The notes beneath the pieces are model-generated. The model was not told the DNA's origin. It saw nothing but the letters and a program-made list of their open reading frames with translations, and ran no database searches. Below are positions 22,565 through 32,194 of a stretch of 32,194 nt of DNA, piece after piece; position 1 is the first letter of the stretch; each line of letters begins with the position of its first letter. The stretch spans positions 1 to 32,194 of the forward strand of contig CAMBBO010000007.1 in NCBI GenBank assembly GCA_945862935.1, given 5' to 3'. The translations under genes and the position numbers were made by a program. Source of the stretch: Pseudorhodoplanes sinuspersici. Lineage in GTDB: Bacteria > Pseudomonadota > Alphaproteobacteria > Rhizobiales > Xanthobacteraceae.

Positions 22565-23104
22565 ATGTTCCTTCGCGCCAGACTATCTCCCCCAAGCTTG
22601 CTTGCGCCACCGGCACTCCCGCTCGCCGGTGTGATTTTCATTCTCGGAATGCTCGCGGGCGCGCTGCTGTCGGGCTATCTCGCCCCTGCCGAAACCGCGC
22701 AGCAGCCGATAGGACAGATGGAGCGGCGTTCGAAGAATGCCACCGCAAGCAGGCTCGCTGCGGACGTATTGCGTGTCATTGACGGGGATACATTCGAGGC
22801 AAGAGTTCACGCTTGGCCCGGCATCGACATCACCACGCGGGTCCGGCTTCGCGGCATCGACGCGCCGGAAATGAAAGCAAATTGCAGAGACGAGGCGATC
22901 AAAGCCGATTCATCGCGCGTCGCACTGCAATCGATTCTGGGGCAGGGCGGCGTCATGGTCGCGCATATCGCGCCAGATAAATATGGCGGGCGTGTCGTTG
23001 CCGACGCGTCGACACGAACAACGGCCGATGTATCGAGCGCAATGCTGGAATCAGGTCACGCCCGCCCGTATGGCGGAGGCAGGCGAGAAGGATGGTGCGG
23101 TTGA
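22565..23104 (+). CDS. Thermonuclease (SNase-like) family protein with N-terminal TM/signal
   Basis: VLRVIDGDTFEARVHAWPGIDITTRVRLRGIDAPEMKANCRDEA, DKYGGRVVAD; N-terminal hydrophobic helix LAGVIFILGMLAGALLSGYL. Confidence 0.88.
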   Translation: MFLRARLSPPSLLAPPALPLAGVIFILGMLAGALLSGYLAPAETAQQPIGQMERRSKNATASRLAADVLRVIDGDTFEARVHAWPGIDITTRVRLRGIDAPEMKANCRDEAIKADSSRVALQSILGQGGVMVAHIAPDKYGGRVVADASTRTTADVSSAMLESGHARPYGGGRREGWCG

Positions 23105-23107
23105 AGT

Positions 23108-23635
23108 CTAGCGGGTGACAATCACTGGCGTCCCGACGGATACGCGGTTGTAAAGATCCGCGACATCCTGATTGAACATGCGGATGCAGCCGTAAGAAAC
23201 AAAGCCGCCGATTGAACTCGGCACGTTGGTACCGTGAATCGCGTATTCGCCGCCGCTCAGAGTCAACGCCGCGACGCCCATCGGATTGCGCGGCGATCCG
23301 CCGGGAATGACGTCGGGAAGATTTGGATTATCGCGCTTCACTTCGCGCGGCGGTGCCCATGCCGGGTTGCGATGCTTGCCATCGATATAAGTTTGCCCGG
23401 CCCACTTTTTACCGGCTTTGCCGACGCCCACGGGATAGCGCAGCGCCTTGCCGTCGCCGAGCACAAGGTAAAGCCGCCGCTCGCTCGTCTTCACGACGAT
23501 TGTGCCCGCCTGGTATCCGCCGAAGCGAACTGCTTCACGCGAATCCGCGTTACCTATGAAGGAAATCCCAAAGCCCAACAACGCGAGCAGAAACGCAGCG
23601 ACCCGATACAAACGCATGTTTTCGACCCATCTCAC
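23108..23635 (-). CDS. L,D-transpeptidase (YkuD/ErfK family)
   Basis: 175 aa; IVVKTSERRLYLVLGDGKALRYPVGVGKAGKKWAGQTYI, YAIHGTNVPSSIGGFVSYGCIRMFNQDVADLY (HGTN and SxGCIRM catalytic motif). Start may be 23617. Confidence 0.95.
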   Translation of the reverse strand: MRWVENMRLYRVAAFLLALLGFGISFIGNADSREAVRFGGYQAGTIVVKTSERRLYLVLGDGKALRYPVGVGKAGKKWAGQTYIDGKHRNPAWAPPREVKRDNPNLPDVIPGGSPRNPMGVAALTLSGGEYAIHGTNVPSSIGGFVSYGCIRMFNQDVADLYNRVSVGTPVIVTR

Positions 23636-23711
23636 GAAGAAGGTCGCTCACGCTAAAACGGGCGCATCGGGGGCGAAAGAAGGATCGCGCCTTAACCTAA
23701 ATTCTCGATGA

Positions 23712-23737
23712 GTGCGGACGGGTTTGCCCGTCTGCAC
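23712..23737. other. Stem-loop just 3' of acsA
   Basis: GTGCGGACGGG-TTTG-CCCGTCTGCAC, 11-bp stem with one G/T position; no U-tract on the minus strand. Confidence 0.6.
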
Positions 23738-23746
23738 GGGTTCCGA

Positions 23747-25696
23747 TCAGGCGTTCTTTTGCTTGTTCTGACGGTTGTTCACGAGATCATCGACCACCGC
23801 GGGATCGGCGAGCGTCGAGGTGTCTCCGAGATTGGAGAAATCATCCTCGGCGATCTTGCGGAGTATACGCCGCATGATTTTCCCCGAACGCGTTTTCGGA
23901 AGGCCCGGCGCAAACTGGATGAGATCGGGCGCCGCAATCGGGCCAATCTCTTTTCTTACCCAGCCGACCAATTCCTTACGAAGGTCTTCACTCGACGCCT
24001 CACCGGCCATCAGCGTGACATACGCGTAAATGCCCTGGCCCTTAATGTGATGCGGATAGCCAACCACCGCAGCCTCGGACACTTTCGGATGCGCGACCAA
24101 AGCGCTTTCGACTTCTGCCGTGCCCATGCGATGCCCCGACACGTTGATCACGTCGTCCACGCGTCCGGTGATCCAGTAATATCCGTCCTCGTCGCGGCGG
24201 CAGCCGTCGCCAGTGAAATACTTGCCCGGATAGGTTTTGAAATAGGTCTCGATGAAACGCGCATGGTCGCCATAGACGGTGCGCATCTGGCCCGGCCATG
24301 AATCCGCGATGCAGAGATTGCCAGAAGTCGCGCCTTCGAGAACTTTTCCTTCCGCGTCGACAAGCTGCGGCTGCACGCCGAAGAACGGGCGCGTCGCGGA
24401 ACCGGGTTTAAGTTTTGTCGCGCCGGGAAGCGGCGTGATGAGAATGCCGCCGGTCTCGGTCTGCCACCAAGTGTCGACAATCGGGCAGCGCTCGTCGCCG
24501 ACGACGCGATGATACCATTCCCACGCTTCCGGATTGATCGGCTCGCCGACCGATCCGAGCAGACGCAACGACTTGCGGCTTGTCTTTTTCACCGGATCGT
24601 CGCCGGCCTGCATCAGTGCGCGGATCGCGGTCGGCGCAGTGTAGAAGATGTTGACCTTGTGCTTGTCGATCACTTCCCAGAAGCGCGACATCGATGGGTA
24701 ATTCGGCACGCCTTCGAACATCAGCGTGGTCGCGCCATTCTGCAGCGGTCCATAAAGAATGTAGGAATGACCCGTCACCCAGCCGACATCGGCGGTGCAC
24801 CAGTAGATGTCTCCGTCATGATAGTCGAACACGTATTGGTGCGTGATCGCGGTGAACACCGAATAGCCGCCGGTGGTGTGCATCACGCCTTTCGGCTTTC
24901 CGGTCGAGCCTGATGTGTAGAGAATGAAAAGCGGGTCTTCCGCGTTCATTTCCTCAGCCGGGCAATCCGCGGGAACGGTCTCCGCAACTTCGTCATAATA
25001 GACGTCACGGCCAGCCTTCATCGCGACCGCGCCGTTGGTGCGTTTCACGACGATCACCGACTTCACGCCGCCTGCTTTATCGCAGGCAGCGTCCGTGTTC
25101 GCCTTCAGCGGAATTTTACGGCCGCCGCGCACGCCTTCGTCCGACGTGATGACGATGGTCGACTTGCAATCCTCGATGCGGCCAGCGAGCGAATCCGGCG
25201 AGAAACCACCGAACACGACCGAGTGGATTGCGCCGATGCGCGCGCAGGCAAGCATGGCATAGGCCGCTTCCGGCACCATCGGCATGTAAATCGTGATGCG
25301 GTCGCCCTTCTTGGCGCCCTGCGCCTTCAGCACGTTCGACCAGCGGCAGACCTCGGCGTGCAATTCCTTGTAGGTGATTTTCTTGTCATCTTTTGGGTCG
25401 TCGCCTTCCCAGATAATCGCGACCTGATCGCCGCGCTTTTCGAGATGCCGATCGACGCAATTGTAAGCGACGTTGGTTTTGCCGTCTTCGAACCACTTGA
25501 TCGAAACATCGCCCGGACCGAACGACGTGTTCTTCACCTTGGTGAAGGGCTTCATCCAGTGAATGCGTTTGGCCTGTTCGGCCCAGAACGCGTCTGGGTC
25601 CTTTATCGAGGCCGTGTACATTTCCTTGTACTTGGCGTCGTTCAGATAGGCGCGGCTCTGCCATTCAGCCGGAACGTCGTAAACCTTGTCCGACAT
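23747..25696 (-). CDS. acsA: Acetyl-CoA synthetase (AMP-forming)
   Basis: About 649 aa; [105 protein letters not shown]. Confidence 0.98.
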   Translation of the reverse strand: MSDKVYDVPAEWQSRAYLNDAKYKEMYTASIKDPDAFWAEQAKRIHWMKPFTKVKNTSFGPGDVSIKWFEDGKTNVAYNCVDRHLEKRGDQVAIIWEGDDPKDDKKITYKELHAEVCRWSNVLKAQGAKKGDRITIYMPMVPEAAYAMLACARIGAIHSVVFGGFSPDSLAGRIEDCKSTIVITSDEGVRGGRKIPLKANTDAACDKAGGVKSVIVVKRTNGAVAMKAGRDVYYDEVAETVPADCPAEEMNAEDPLFILYTSGSTGKPKGVMHTTGGYSVFTAITHQYVFDYHDGDIYWCTADVGWVTGHSYILYGPLQNGATTLMFEGVPNYPSMSRFWEVIDKHKVNIFYTAPTAIRALMQAGDDPVKKTSRKSLRLLGSVGEPINPEAWEWYHRVVGDERCPIVDTWWQTETGGILITPLPGATKLKPGSATRPFFGVQPQLVDAEGKVLEGATSGNLCIADSWPGQMRTVYGDHARFIETYFKTYPGKYFTGDGCRRDEDGYYWITGRVDDVINVSGHRMGTAEVESALVAHPKVSEAAVVGYPHHIKGQGIYAYVTLMAGEASSEDLRKELVGWVRKEIGPIAAPDLIQFAPGLPKTRSGKIMRRILRKIAEDDFSNLGDTSTLADPAVVDDLVNNRQNKQKNA

Positions 25697-25827
25697 TGCA
25701 TTCCTCCCAGATGTCATCGCGATTTGGCGCGTCGGGGCGCCATCGCCGTTTTATGACGCCATTATGCGACGGGCCTTACGCCAGCGACAAGGCGGGACAT
25801 CGTCCCACTTTGGTCTGGGATTGGCGC

Positions 25828-26256
25828 TTATCGCCCCATCCAGCCGAGGATTCCGCCGATGACGAGAAGCGCGCCGAGCCAGTGGCCGGCGTCGATTGCG
25901 GTCAGAAAGGCTTTGCGGTTGGCGAAAGCGTTGTTGACGCTAAGGGTGGTCAGCACGAAGCCGAACCAGCAAAAGGCCGCCGAAATCAGTCCAGCGCGGA
26001 TCGTGAATGAGTTGAGATGCACGAGGATGCCATACAGCACCACGCCCATCACGACCTCCGCCAGGAAACACAGAATGAAAGGTGCGGCACGGCCGACGGC
26101 GGATTTTCCGGCCTGTTCCGCCTTGCATTGAGCAAGGGTTTTGCCCTGCGCCGTGTGCCAAGGCGTCGCGAGCGCGGTGTAATAGACCGCGCCAAAGAGC
26201 CATGCGGCAATCGCCGCGATCGCAACCGCCGTAAAATTCACCGACCCAAGAGGCAT
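25828..26256 (-). CDS. DUF1761 family membrane protein
   Basis: Hydrophobic protein MPLGSVNFTAVAIAAIAAWLFGAVYYTALATPWHTAQGK ... GHWLGALLVIGGILGWMG. Start chosen at 26256. Confidence 0.85.
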   Translation of the reverse strand: MPLGSVNFTAVAIAAIAAWLFGAVYYTALATPWHTAQGKTLAQCKAEQAGKSAVGRAAPFILCFLAEVVMGVVLYGILVHLNSFTIRAGLISAAFCWFGFVLTTLSVNNAFANRKAFLTAIDAGHWLGALLVIGGILGWMGR

Positions 26257-26330
26257 CTCGTCACCTGTTTCGTTGCTTAGCGTGTCTGGCACGCAACGTG
26301 CTTGGAATTAGCTCTCACGGGAGTGATCGC

Positions 26331-27554
26331 GTGCCTACGATAAACCCGGAACGTCTGCTTGGCGACCTCTATGCGCTCCGCAAGATCGGCAACTACAAGA
26401 CGGGCGTGCATCGTCCGACACTATCACCGGACGACGTGAAAGCGCGTCAATGGCTCGCCGGGCGCATGACCGACACCGGATTGGCGCCGACCATCGATGG
26501 CATCGGCAATGTGTTCGGAAAGTGTGCCGCATCGGGGCGCAAAATTCTTGCGGGCTCGCATATCGAAAGCCAGAATCACGCTGGGTGGTTGGACGGCGCC
26601 CTCGGCGTTCTGTTTGCGCTTGAGGCATCGCGCGCGATTTCGGAAGACAAGGCGCTGAAGAATGCCGGCGTCGATGTCATCGCGTTCTGCGACGAGGAAG
26701 GCCATTTCGGCAGTTATCTCGGCAGCCGCTCCTTTATCGGCGATGTGACGGAAGACGAGATCGACAAGGCCAAGGATCGCACGCACGGGAGGCCGATGCG
26801 GGCCGCGCTTGCTGAAGCAGACTATGCAGGACGTCCGCGCCTTCAGTTCGAGCCGGGGCGCTATGCCGGGTTCTTCGAGGCCCATATAGAGCAGGGTGCC
26901 ACACTCGAACAGTCAAAACTCAAGATCGGCGTCGTTACCGCGATCGTTGGATTGTGGGACTACCGCATAAAGGTCGTCGGACAACAAAACCACGCTGGCA
27001 CGACAACGATGAAGCAGCGCCGCGACGCTGGCATGACCATGATCCGCCTGATGTCGGCCTTCGATCAGCATATGAAAAAGAACACCACCCCGCGCACGGT
27101 ATGGACCTGCGGTAAGATGGAATTCGATCCCGGCGCACCGAGCATTATTCCCGGTGAAGCACGCGCGAATTTTCAGTTCCGCGATACCGATGCGGCGTTC
27201 CTGGAGAAAACCGAATCCGAACTTCTCGCGATGGCGAAACAAGCGGACCAAGAAGGACCGTGTCAGGTCAGCGTCGAGGTTGTCCGGCAAAGTTCGCCCG
27301 CGCTGATGGACGAGAGTTTCCAGCAGGCGCTCGATGAGGCCGGAGAGAAACACGCCCCGAATCTTTGGACGCGCATGCCTTCAGGCGCCGGGCACGATGC
27401 GCAGCATTTGGCGCGGGTGATGCCCTCGGCAATGATGTTCGTGCCGAGCATCGGCGGCATCAGTCATCATTGGACTGAGAACACATCCGACGAAGACATA
27501 GCGCTCGGGTCGCAGGTCTTCACCGACGCGATCGCTCGAGTTCTGGCGAGGTAA
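26331..27554 (+). CDS. M20 family Zn-dependent hydrolase (N-carbamoyl-amino-acid hydrolase / allantoate amidohydrolase-like)
   Basis: GSHIESQNHAGWLDGALGVLFALEA, FCDEEGHFGSYLGSRSFIG, FEAHIEQGATLEQSKLKIGVVTAIVG, NHAGTTTMKQRRDAG, MPSGAGHDAQHLA. GTG start at 26331 preceded by a GGAG-type SD. Confidence 0.92.
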   Translation: MPTINPERLLGDLYALRKIGNYKTGVHRPTLSPDDVKARQWLAGRMTDTGLAPTIDGIGNVFGKCAASGRKILAGSHIESQNHAGWLDGALGVLFALEASRAISEDKALKNAGVDVIAFCDEEGHFGSYLGSRSFIGDVTEDEIDKAKDRTHGRPMRAALAEADYAGRPRLQFEPGRYAGFFEAHIEQGATLEQSKLKIGVVTAIVGLWDYRIKVVGQQNHAGTTTMKQRRDAGMTMIRLMSAFDQHMKKNTTPRTVWTCGKMEFDPGAPSIIPGEARANFQFRDTDAAFLEKTESELLAMAKQADQEGPCQVSVEVVRQSSPALMDESFQQALDEAGEKHAPNLWTRMPSGAGHDAQHLARVMPSAMMFVPSIGGISHHWTENTSDEDIALGSQVFTDAIARVLAR

Positions 27555-27642
27555 AGACAACGCCCGGGCTCCGGTGATCGGGTGCAGGCGCCCGGTTCAG
27601 GCGCGCACACGCGACCGGCTACGGGCCCGGGCGGTGTCAAAG

Positions 27643-27660
27643 CGCCGGTGCGCACCGGCG
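27643..27660. repeat. Perfect 18-bp palindrome CGCCGGTGCGCACCGGCG in intergenic region
   Basis: Self-reverse-complementary; an outer pair CGCCCGGG (27561-27568) / CCCGGGCG (27626-27633) lies just upstream. Confidence 0.8.
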
Positions 27661-27683
27661 GAGCGTTCAAATGGTAAAGCGTG

Positions 27684-28109
27684 TCAGGATTTCAAGAGGC
27701 CGCCCATCTTACAGATGAGCTTCCATTCTTCGGCGGCGACGGGCTGCACCGAGAGGCGCGAGTATTTCAGCAGCGACATGTCTTTGAGCTTTGGAGTGGA
27801 CTTGATTGTTTCAAGCGTGACTGGCGTTTTAAGCGGCTCGCGAGCGACAACTTCCACTACGACCCAGGGACTTCCGTTGTCGGCCGTTGGATCGGGGTGA
27901 TGCTCGCGGACGATCTCGACAATGCCCACGATCTCCTTGCCGATGTTGGAATGGTAGAAGAAAGCGCGGTCACCCTTCTTCATCTTCATCAGGTTGAGCT
28001 TGGCGGTGTGATTACGAACGCCGCTCCAGCTTTCGCCCTTTGAGCCCCTTCCGACCTGCTGATCCCACGACCATGCGTCGGGTTCGCTCTTCATCAGCCA
28101 GTAAGCCAT
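27684..28109 (-). CDS. EVE domain-containing protein
   Basis: 141 aa; MAYWLMKSEPDAWSWDQQV, WSGVRNHTAKLNLMKMKKGDRAFFYHSNIGKEIVGIVEIV. Confidence 0.95.
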   Translation of the reverse strand: MAYWLMKSEPDAWSWDQQVGRGSKGESWSGVRNHTAKLNLMKMKKGDRAFFYHSNIGKEIVGIVEIVREHHPDPTADNGSPWVVVEVVAREPLKTPVTLETIKSTPKLKDMSLLKYSRLSVQPVAAEEWKLICKMGGLLKS

Positions 28110-28110
28110 G

Positions 28111-29100
28111 TCACCCTTCCGCCCTGAAAGGGCGCGTCAGCAGCGCGTCGATGGCGCCGTCGACAGACACACGCCCGCTGAGAACCTCGGCAACCGCCGC
28201 CGCGATCGGCATTTCCACCTCGCGCTCTTTCGCCATCTCAACCAGCACCGAGGCCGTGTAATAGCCCTCGGCAAGGCCGGTCGAATTCTGAATGGCGTCC
28301 GGCGCGTAACCCATCCCAACATTCATTCCGAATGTAAAATTGCGCGATTGCACGCTGGAGCATGTCAGGATCAGGTCGCCGAGACCGGACAGGCCCATTA
28401 GTGTCTCCGCTTGTGCGCCACAGGCACGCCCAAAGCGAACAAGCTCCGCGAAACCGCGGGTCGTCAGCGCCGCCGCGGCGCTTGCCCCTAGCCCGCGGCC
28501 GGAAACGATGCCGGCAGCAATGGCGAGCACGTTCTTTGCAGCTCCGCCGATTTCGACGCCGCGAATGTCGGTCGAGTGATAGGGGCGGAAGGTTGCCGAG
28601 CCGAGTGCACGCGCAAGGTTCGACGCGAGATGCTCATCGGGTGCTGCAAGCGTTACGGCTGTGGGCAGTCCGCGTGCGACATCGCCTGCGAAGCCGGGGC
28701 CTGACAGGATTGCGGGAATGGCCTTCGGCAACACGTCCGCGATCACCTCGGTCATGAACTTGCGCGTGCCACGTTCGATGCCTTTGGCGCAGGCGATTAC
28801 CGGAATCTGCGTTGAAAGATGCGCCGATAGATTTTCGCAGACGCCGCGTGAGGCTTGCGCCGGGACAGCGAGCAGGATTGCGTCCGCGCGTGCAGCTTCG
28901 GCCAGCGACGTAGTGACCGCGACGCCCGTATCGAGCCGGATGCCTTTCAGCTTTGGACTTTCGCGCGTAGCGGCAATTCGCTCTGCGGCTGCGCCATCGC
29001 GCGCCCACAGCGTGACGGAACGCCCGGCGCGGGCGGCCGCCTGCGCGAGCGCGGTTCCCCAGCTCCCTCCGCCCAGCACCGCGATACGATCGAAAGCCAT
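28111..29100 (-). CDS. gpsA: NAD(P)H-dependent glycerol-3-phosphate dehydrogenase
   Basis: 329 aa; [67 protein letters not shown]. Confidence 0.98.
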   Translation of the reverse strand: MAFDRIAVLGGGSWGTALAQAAARAGRSVTLWARDGAAAERIAATRESPKLKGIRLDTGVAVTTSLAEAARADAILLAVPAQASRGVCENLSAHLSTQIPVIACAKGIERGTRKFMTEVIADVLPKAIPAILSGPGFAGDVARGLPTAVTLAAPDEHLASNLARALGSATFRPYHSTDIRGVEIGGAAKNVLAIAAGIVSGRGLGASAAAALTTRGFAELVRFGRACGAQAETLMGLSGLGDLILTCSSVQSRNFTFGMNVGMGYAPDAIQNSTGLAEGYYTASVLVEMAKEREVEMPIAAAVAEVLSGRVSVDGAIDALLTRPFRAEG

Positions 29101-29115
29101 GCCCGTCCCGATCGT

Positions 29116-30198
29116 TTAAGCGAAAGCTGATTCGCTCGACACTTTTTTCCGCCCGACAACTTCCTCAAGCGGCCAGCGCGGCCGCGCCGCGAATTCCAGA
29201 TCATCAAGCAGTCCGAGTGCAAGGCGTTCGGCGCCGGCCCAAGCGATCATCGCGCCATTGTCAGTGCACAGGTTTACGGGCGGCACGACGAGGACGGTTC
29301 CGCCTTCGAGCGCGCGCCGGTGCAGTGTTTTACGGATTTCCAGATTGGCTGCGACGCCGCCCGCCGCAACGAGCGCGGTCGGTGAACCAAATTGCTCGCG
29401 GAACAGCCGCAGGCCGGACCGGATGCGGTCCTTGATGACGTCCACCACCGCGCCCTGAAATGCAGCGCACAGATCAGCGACATCCTGATCATTCAAGGGT
29501 GCGACTTTTTCCGCTTCGAGCCTCAACGCGGTTTTCAGTCCTGACAGCGAGAAATCGGCCTCGGCGCGTCCATACATTGGGCGTGGCAATTCAAATCGTT
29601 TGGCATTGCCGCGCGCCGCTTCGCGCTCGACTGCAGGCCCGCCCGGATAGCCGAGGCCGAGCAGCTTCGCGGTCTTGTCGAATGCTTCACCGATGGCGTC
29701 ATCCAGCGTGTTGCCGAGCAGCACGTAATCACCAACGCCGCGCACCGCGAGAATTTGCGTGTGCCCTCCCGACGCAAGAAAAAGACAATAGGGAAACGGC
29801 ACGCCGTCGGTTAGCCGCGCGGTGAGCGCGTGCGCCTCTAAATGGTTCACTGCAATGAGTGGCTTGCGGGTCACGAGAGAAATCGCCTTTGCGGTGGTCA
29901 ATCCGACCAGCACTCCGCCAATCAGACCTGGCCCCGCCGCGGCCGCGACCGCGTCAATGTCGCTCATTCGCCGGCCCGCATCCGCCAGTGCGCGTGCGAT
30001 AATCTGGTCAAGCACCTCGACATGAGCGCGCGCCGCGATCTCCGGCACCACGCCGCCAAAGGCGGCGTGTTCGTTGGTCTGTGACAGCACGACATTGGAT
30101 AGAATTTTGCCGCGCCCCTCCGCACGCCGCTCGACCAGAGAGGCCGCGGTTTCGTCGCAGGTCGTCTCGATTCCGAGGACAGTTAGCGGAATGCTCAC
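29116..30198 (-). CDS. tsaD: tRNA N6-threonylcarbamoyladenosine (t6A) synthesis protein TsaD
   Basis: [55 protein letters not shown] start at 30198 with SD GGGAGAG; the ORF extends to 30246. Confidence 0.97.
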   Translation of the reverse strand: MSIPLTVLGIETTCDETAASLVERRAEGRGKILSNVVLSQTNEHAAFGGVVPEIAARAHVEVLDQIIARALADAGRRMSDIDAVAAAAGPGLIGGVLVGLTTAKAISLVTRKPLIAVNHLEAHALTARLTDGVPFPYCLFLASGGHTQILAVRGVGDYVLLGNTLDDAIGEAFDKTAKLLGLGYPGGPAVEREAARGNAKRFELPRPMYGRAEADFSLSGLKTALRLEAEKVAPLNDQDVADLCAAFQGAVVDVIKDRIRSGLRLFREQFGSPTALVAAGGVAANLEIRKTLHRRALEGGTVLVVPPVNLCTDNGAMIAWAGAERLALGLLDDLEFAARPRWPLEEVVGRKKVSSESAFA

Positions 30199-30257
30199 GG
30201 TCTCTCCCTTTTTGGGCGAGGCTGGATTACAAGCTTCGCGTAGCATTGCGAGGCGGA

Positions 30258-31193
30258 ATGGCGCAATCCTTGGGACTTACTTTGCGAATTGGCACTCGCG
30301 GATCGCCGCTTGCGCTGGTGCAGGCGGAGAGCGTGCGTTTGGCGCTTGCGAACGTCCACGGCTTTGATGCCGCCAAAATCGAAATTCATGTCATCCGCAC
30401 GAGTGGTGACCGAATTCAGGACCGCCCGCTGGCGGATGCCGGTGGCAAGGGGCTGTTCACCAAGGAAATCGAGCAAGCGTTGTTGGACGACGAAATCGAT
30501 TTCGCCGTGCATTCCGCCAAGGACATGCCGACATTCCTGCCGGACGGCCTGATGATTGCCGCATGCTTGGAACGCGAGGATCCGCGCGATGTCTTCATTA
30601 GTCACAAAGCGCAATCCATCGCGACGTTGCCGCGCAATGCATCCGTCGGCACGAGCTCGCCGCGCCGGGTCGCGCTGGTGAAGCGCCTGCGGCCGGACAT
30701 CACGACGCCGCTCCTGCGCGGCAATGTCGAGACACGTTTGCGCAAGCTCGAAGCCGGCGATGCCGATGCGACCATTCTCGCGCTGGCTGGTTTGAAGCGG
30801 CTTGGTTTGAGTAATGTTGCGACGAAAATCATGAGCGCCGACGAATTTCTTCCAGCCGTCGGGCAGGGCGCGATTGCCATTGAGATAAGGACTGAGGATG
30901 CGCGGATGCGCGGCATTCTTGCTCCTGTCGACCATCAAGACACATCGCGCGCTCTGACAGCCGAGCGCGCGTTTCTCGCGGTGCTCGATGGCTCCTGCCG
31001 TACGCCGATCGCAGGTCACGCGACGGTCGCCGGAAATACGATGAGCTTTCGCGGACTCGTTTCTAGTCCCGACGGGGCGCAGACCTATGAAACGTCACGC
31101 GAAGGCGCAGCATCCAATGCCGAAGCCATCGGTGCGGACGCAGGGCGCGAATTGAAGGAACGAGCCGGTCCCGATTTTTTCCAGGATCAGTGA
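30258..31193 (+). CDS. hemC: Porphobilinogen deaminase (hydroxymethylbilane synthase)
   Basis: [84 protein letters not shown]. Start chosen at [16 protein letters not shown]. Confidence 0.98.
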   Translation: MAQSLGLTLRIGTRGSPLALVQAESVRLALANVHGFDAAKIEIHVIRTSGDRIQDRPLADAGGKGLFTKEIEQALLDDEIDFAVHSAKDMPTFLPDGLMIAACLEREDPRDVFISHKAQSIATLPRNASVGTSSPRRVALVKRLRPDITTPLLRGNVETRLRKLEAGDADATILALAGLKRLGLSNVATKIMSADEFLPAVGQGAIAIEIRTEDARMRGILAPVDHQDTSRALTAERAFLAVLDGSCRTPIAGHATVAGNTMSFRGLVSSPDGAQTYETSREGAASNAEAIGADAGRELKERAGPDFFQDQ

Positions 31194-31194
31194 C

Positions 31195-31896
31195 GTGCGA
31201 ATTCTAGTGACGCGTCCATCGCCCGAAGCTGAACGCACCGCCGCTGCGCTCGTGCAGCTTGGACATGAGCCGATGCTTGCGCCGATGCTCTCGATAATGG
31301 CGCTCGATGTCCCACTGCCTATCGGGCCGTGGGGCGGCATTGTCATGACCAGCGGCAATGCGGCGCGCGCGGTTGCGGGCCGCGTCGCGGACTTGGCGGC
31401 GCTGCCGGTATATGCAGTCGGCCGGCAAACCGCTGCGGCTGCGCACGAAGCTGGATTTACTTCCGTATTATCGGCGGACGGCGATAGCACCGATCTGGTT
31501 GCGTTGATTGCGACAAGAAAATCGCAAGCGCCGCTTCTTTATCTCGCCGGAAACGACCGTGCCCGTGATCTGCCGTTGGAATTGGGTACGCACGGCATTC
31601 GCATTGAAACAGCGGTGGTGTATCGCGCCCAAGCCGCATCCACGTTCTCCCCCAACGTGAGAGCGGCTTTCGCGCAGAACGCGATCGGCGGCGTTTTGCA
31701 TTATTCGCGCCGGACCGCTGCGGCATTTTGTTCCTGTGTTCAGTCATCGGACTTACAGGCACAGGCGATGAAAGCCACTCACTATTGTCTTTCCAGCCGC
31801 GCGGCGGAACCGCTTGCTGCGGCAGGCGTCAAGAACCTGCAAATCGCGTCCGCGCCGGAAGAAAGCGCGTTGTTTCGCCTTCTTCCGCAGGCATGA
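31195..31896 (+). CDS. hemD: Uroporphyrinogen-III synthase
   Basis: RILVTRPSPEAERTAAALVQLGHEPMLAPML, VMTSGNAARAV, YAVGRQTAAAAHEAGF. 1-bp gap to hemC. Confidence 0.93.
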   Translation: MRILVTRPSPEAERTAAALVQLGHEPMLAPMLSIMALDVPLPIGPWGGIVMTSGNAARAVAGRVADLAALPVYAVGRQTAAAAHEAGFTSVLSADGDSTDLVALIATRKSQAPLLYLAGNDRARDLPLELGTHGIRIETAVVYRAQAASTFSPNVRAAFAQNAIGGVLHYSRRTAAAFCSCVQSSDLQAQAMKATHYCLSSRAAEPLAAAGVKNLQIASAPEESALFRLLPQA

Positions 31897-31984
31897 TTTG
31901 GCCGCGGGCGGCGGTCCCGTATAGTCGGGATACCGGCGCACCACGCGGATATGATTCGGCTCTCAAACGCCTCGGAACGGTGTC

Positions 31985-32194
31985 ATGGCAAAGCCCCCGA
32001 CGATCGATTTGACGGCGACGGAAGTCGAAAGCGTAGCGCCCGCAGGCGGCAGCGCGCACGCTTCCTCGAATGCCTCGGCCGAAGCGCAATCCGCCGGGAC
32101 AAAGTCCAGCGCTCCACCGCCTCGCGGTCCCGGCTTGTGGGAGCGTCTGTCCGGCCGACTTCCGTCCTGGCGAATCATTGGTGCCGTGGCGGGT
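31985..32194 (+). CDS. N-terminus of probable alphaproteobacterial mitofilin (COG4223)-like protein, truncated by the window edge
   Basis: MAKPPTIDLTATEVESVAPAGGSAHASS...GPGLWERLSGRLPSWRIIGAVAG: Pro/Ala/Ser-rich N-terminus leading into a TM start. Call rests mainly on position directly after hemCD. Confidence 0.6.
   Translation, partial: MAKPPTIDLTATEVESVAPAGGSAHASSNASAEAQSAGTKSSAPPPRGPGLWERLSGRLPSWRIIGAVAG

Noticed and set aside
23708-24301. 197-aa plus-strand ORF opposite acsA
   Set aside because: Antisense shadow of acsA with no motif support.
30195-31019. 274-aa minus-strand ORF opposite hemC
   Set aside because: Antisense shadow of hemC; composition not protein-like.

Overview
The window is a compact, GC-rich alphaproteobacterial chromosomal segment, probably Rhizobiales (Bradyrhizobiaceae/Xanthobacteraceae-like). 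It is mostly housekeeping genes. The left part holds a parA N-terminus, rsmG, mnmG, mnmE, a cold-shock gene, a DUF255 gene, an MCP/UrtA fusion gene, rho and hemJ. The centre and right hold ppsR(DUF299), maf, coaE, dnaQ, secB, a Tim44-like gene, mltA, smr, purH, a heparinase-like gene, htpX, an SNase gene, an L,D-transpeptidase gene, acsA, a DUF1761 gene, an M20 hydrolase gene, an EVE-domain gene, gpsA, tsaD, hemC, hemD and the start of a mitofilin-like gene. No rRNA, convincing tRNA, transposon, prophage or CRISPR array was seen. Three things stand out. (1) An unusual protein at 6802-9123 joins a membrane-anchored MCP signalling module to a C-terminal UrtA/AmiC-type urea/amide-binding domain predicted to be cytoplasmic. 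(2) The hemJ/ppsR divergent intergenic region is a strong candidate for the chromosomal replication origin. It sits at the gene-strand switch point, has DnaA-box-like 9-mers and an excess of GANTC (CcrM) sites, and lies in the conserved alphaproteobacterial origin neighbourhood. (3) There are two near-perfect parS sites, one of them inside the rsmG coding sequence. All coordinates and domain calls were read by eye and from the supplied ORF track; no database search was run.
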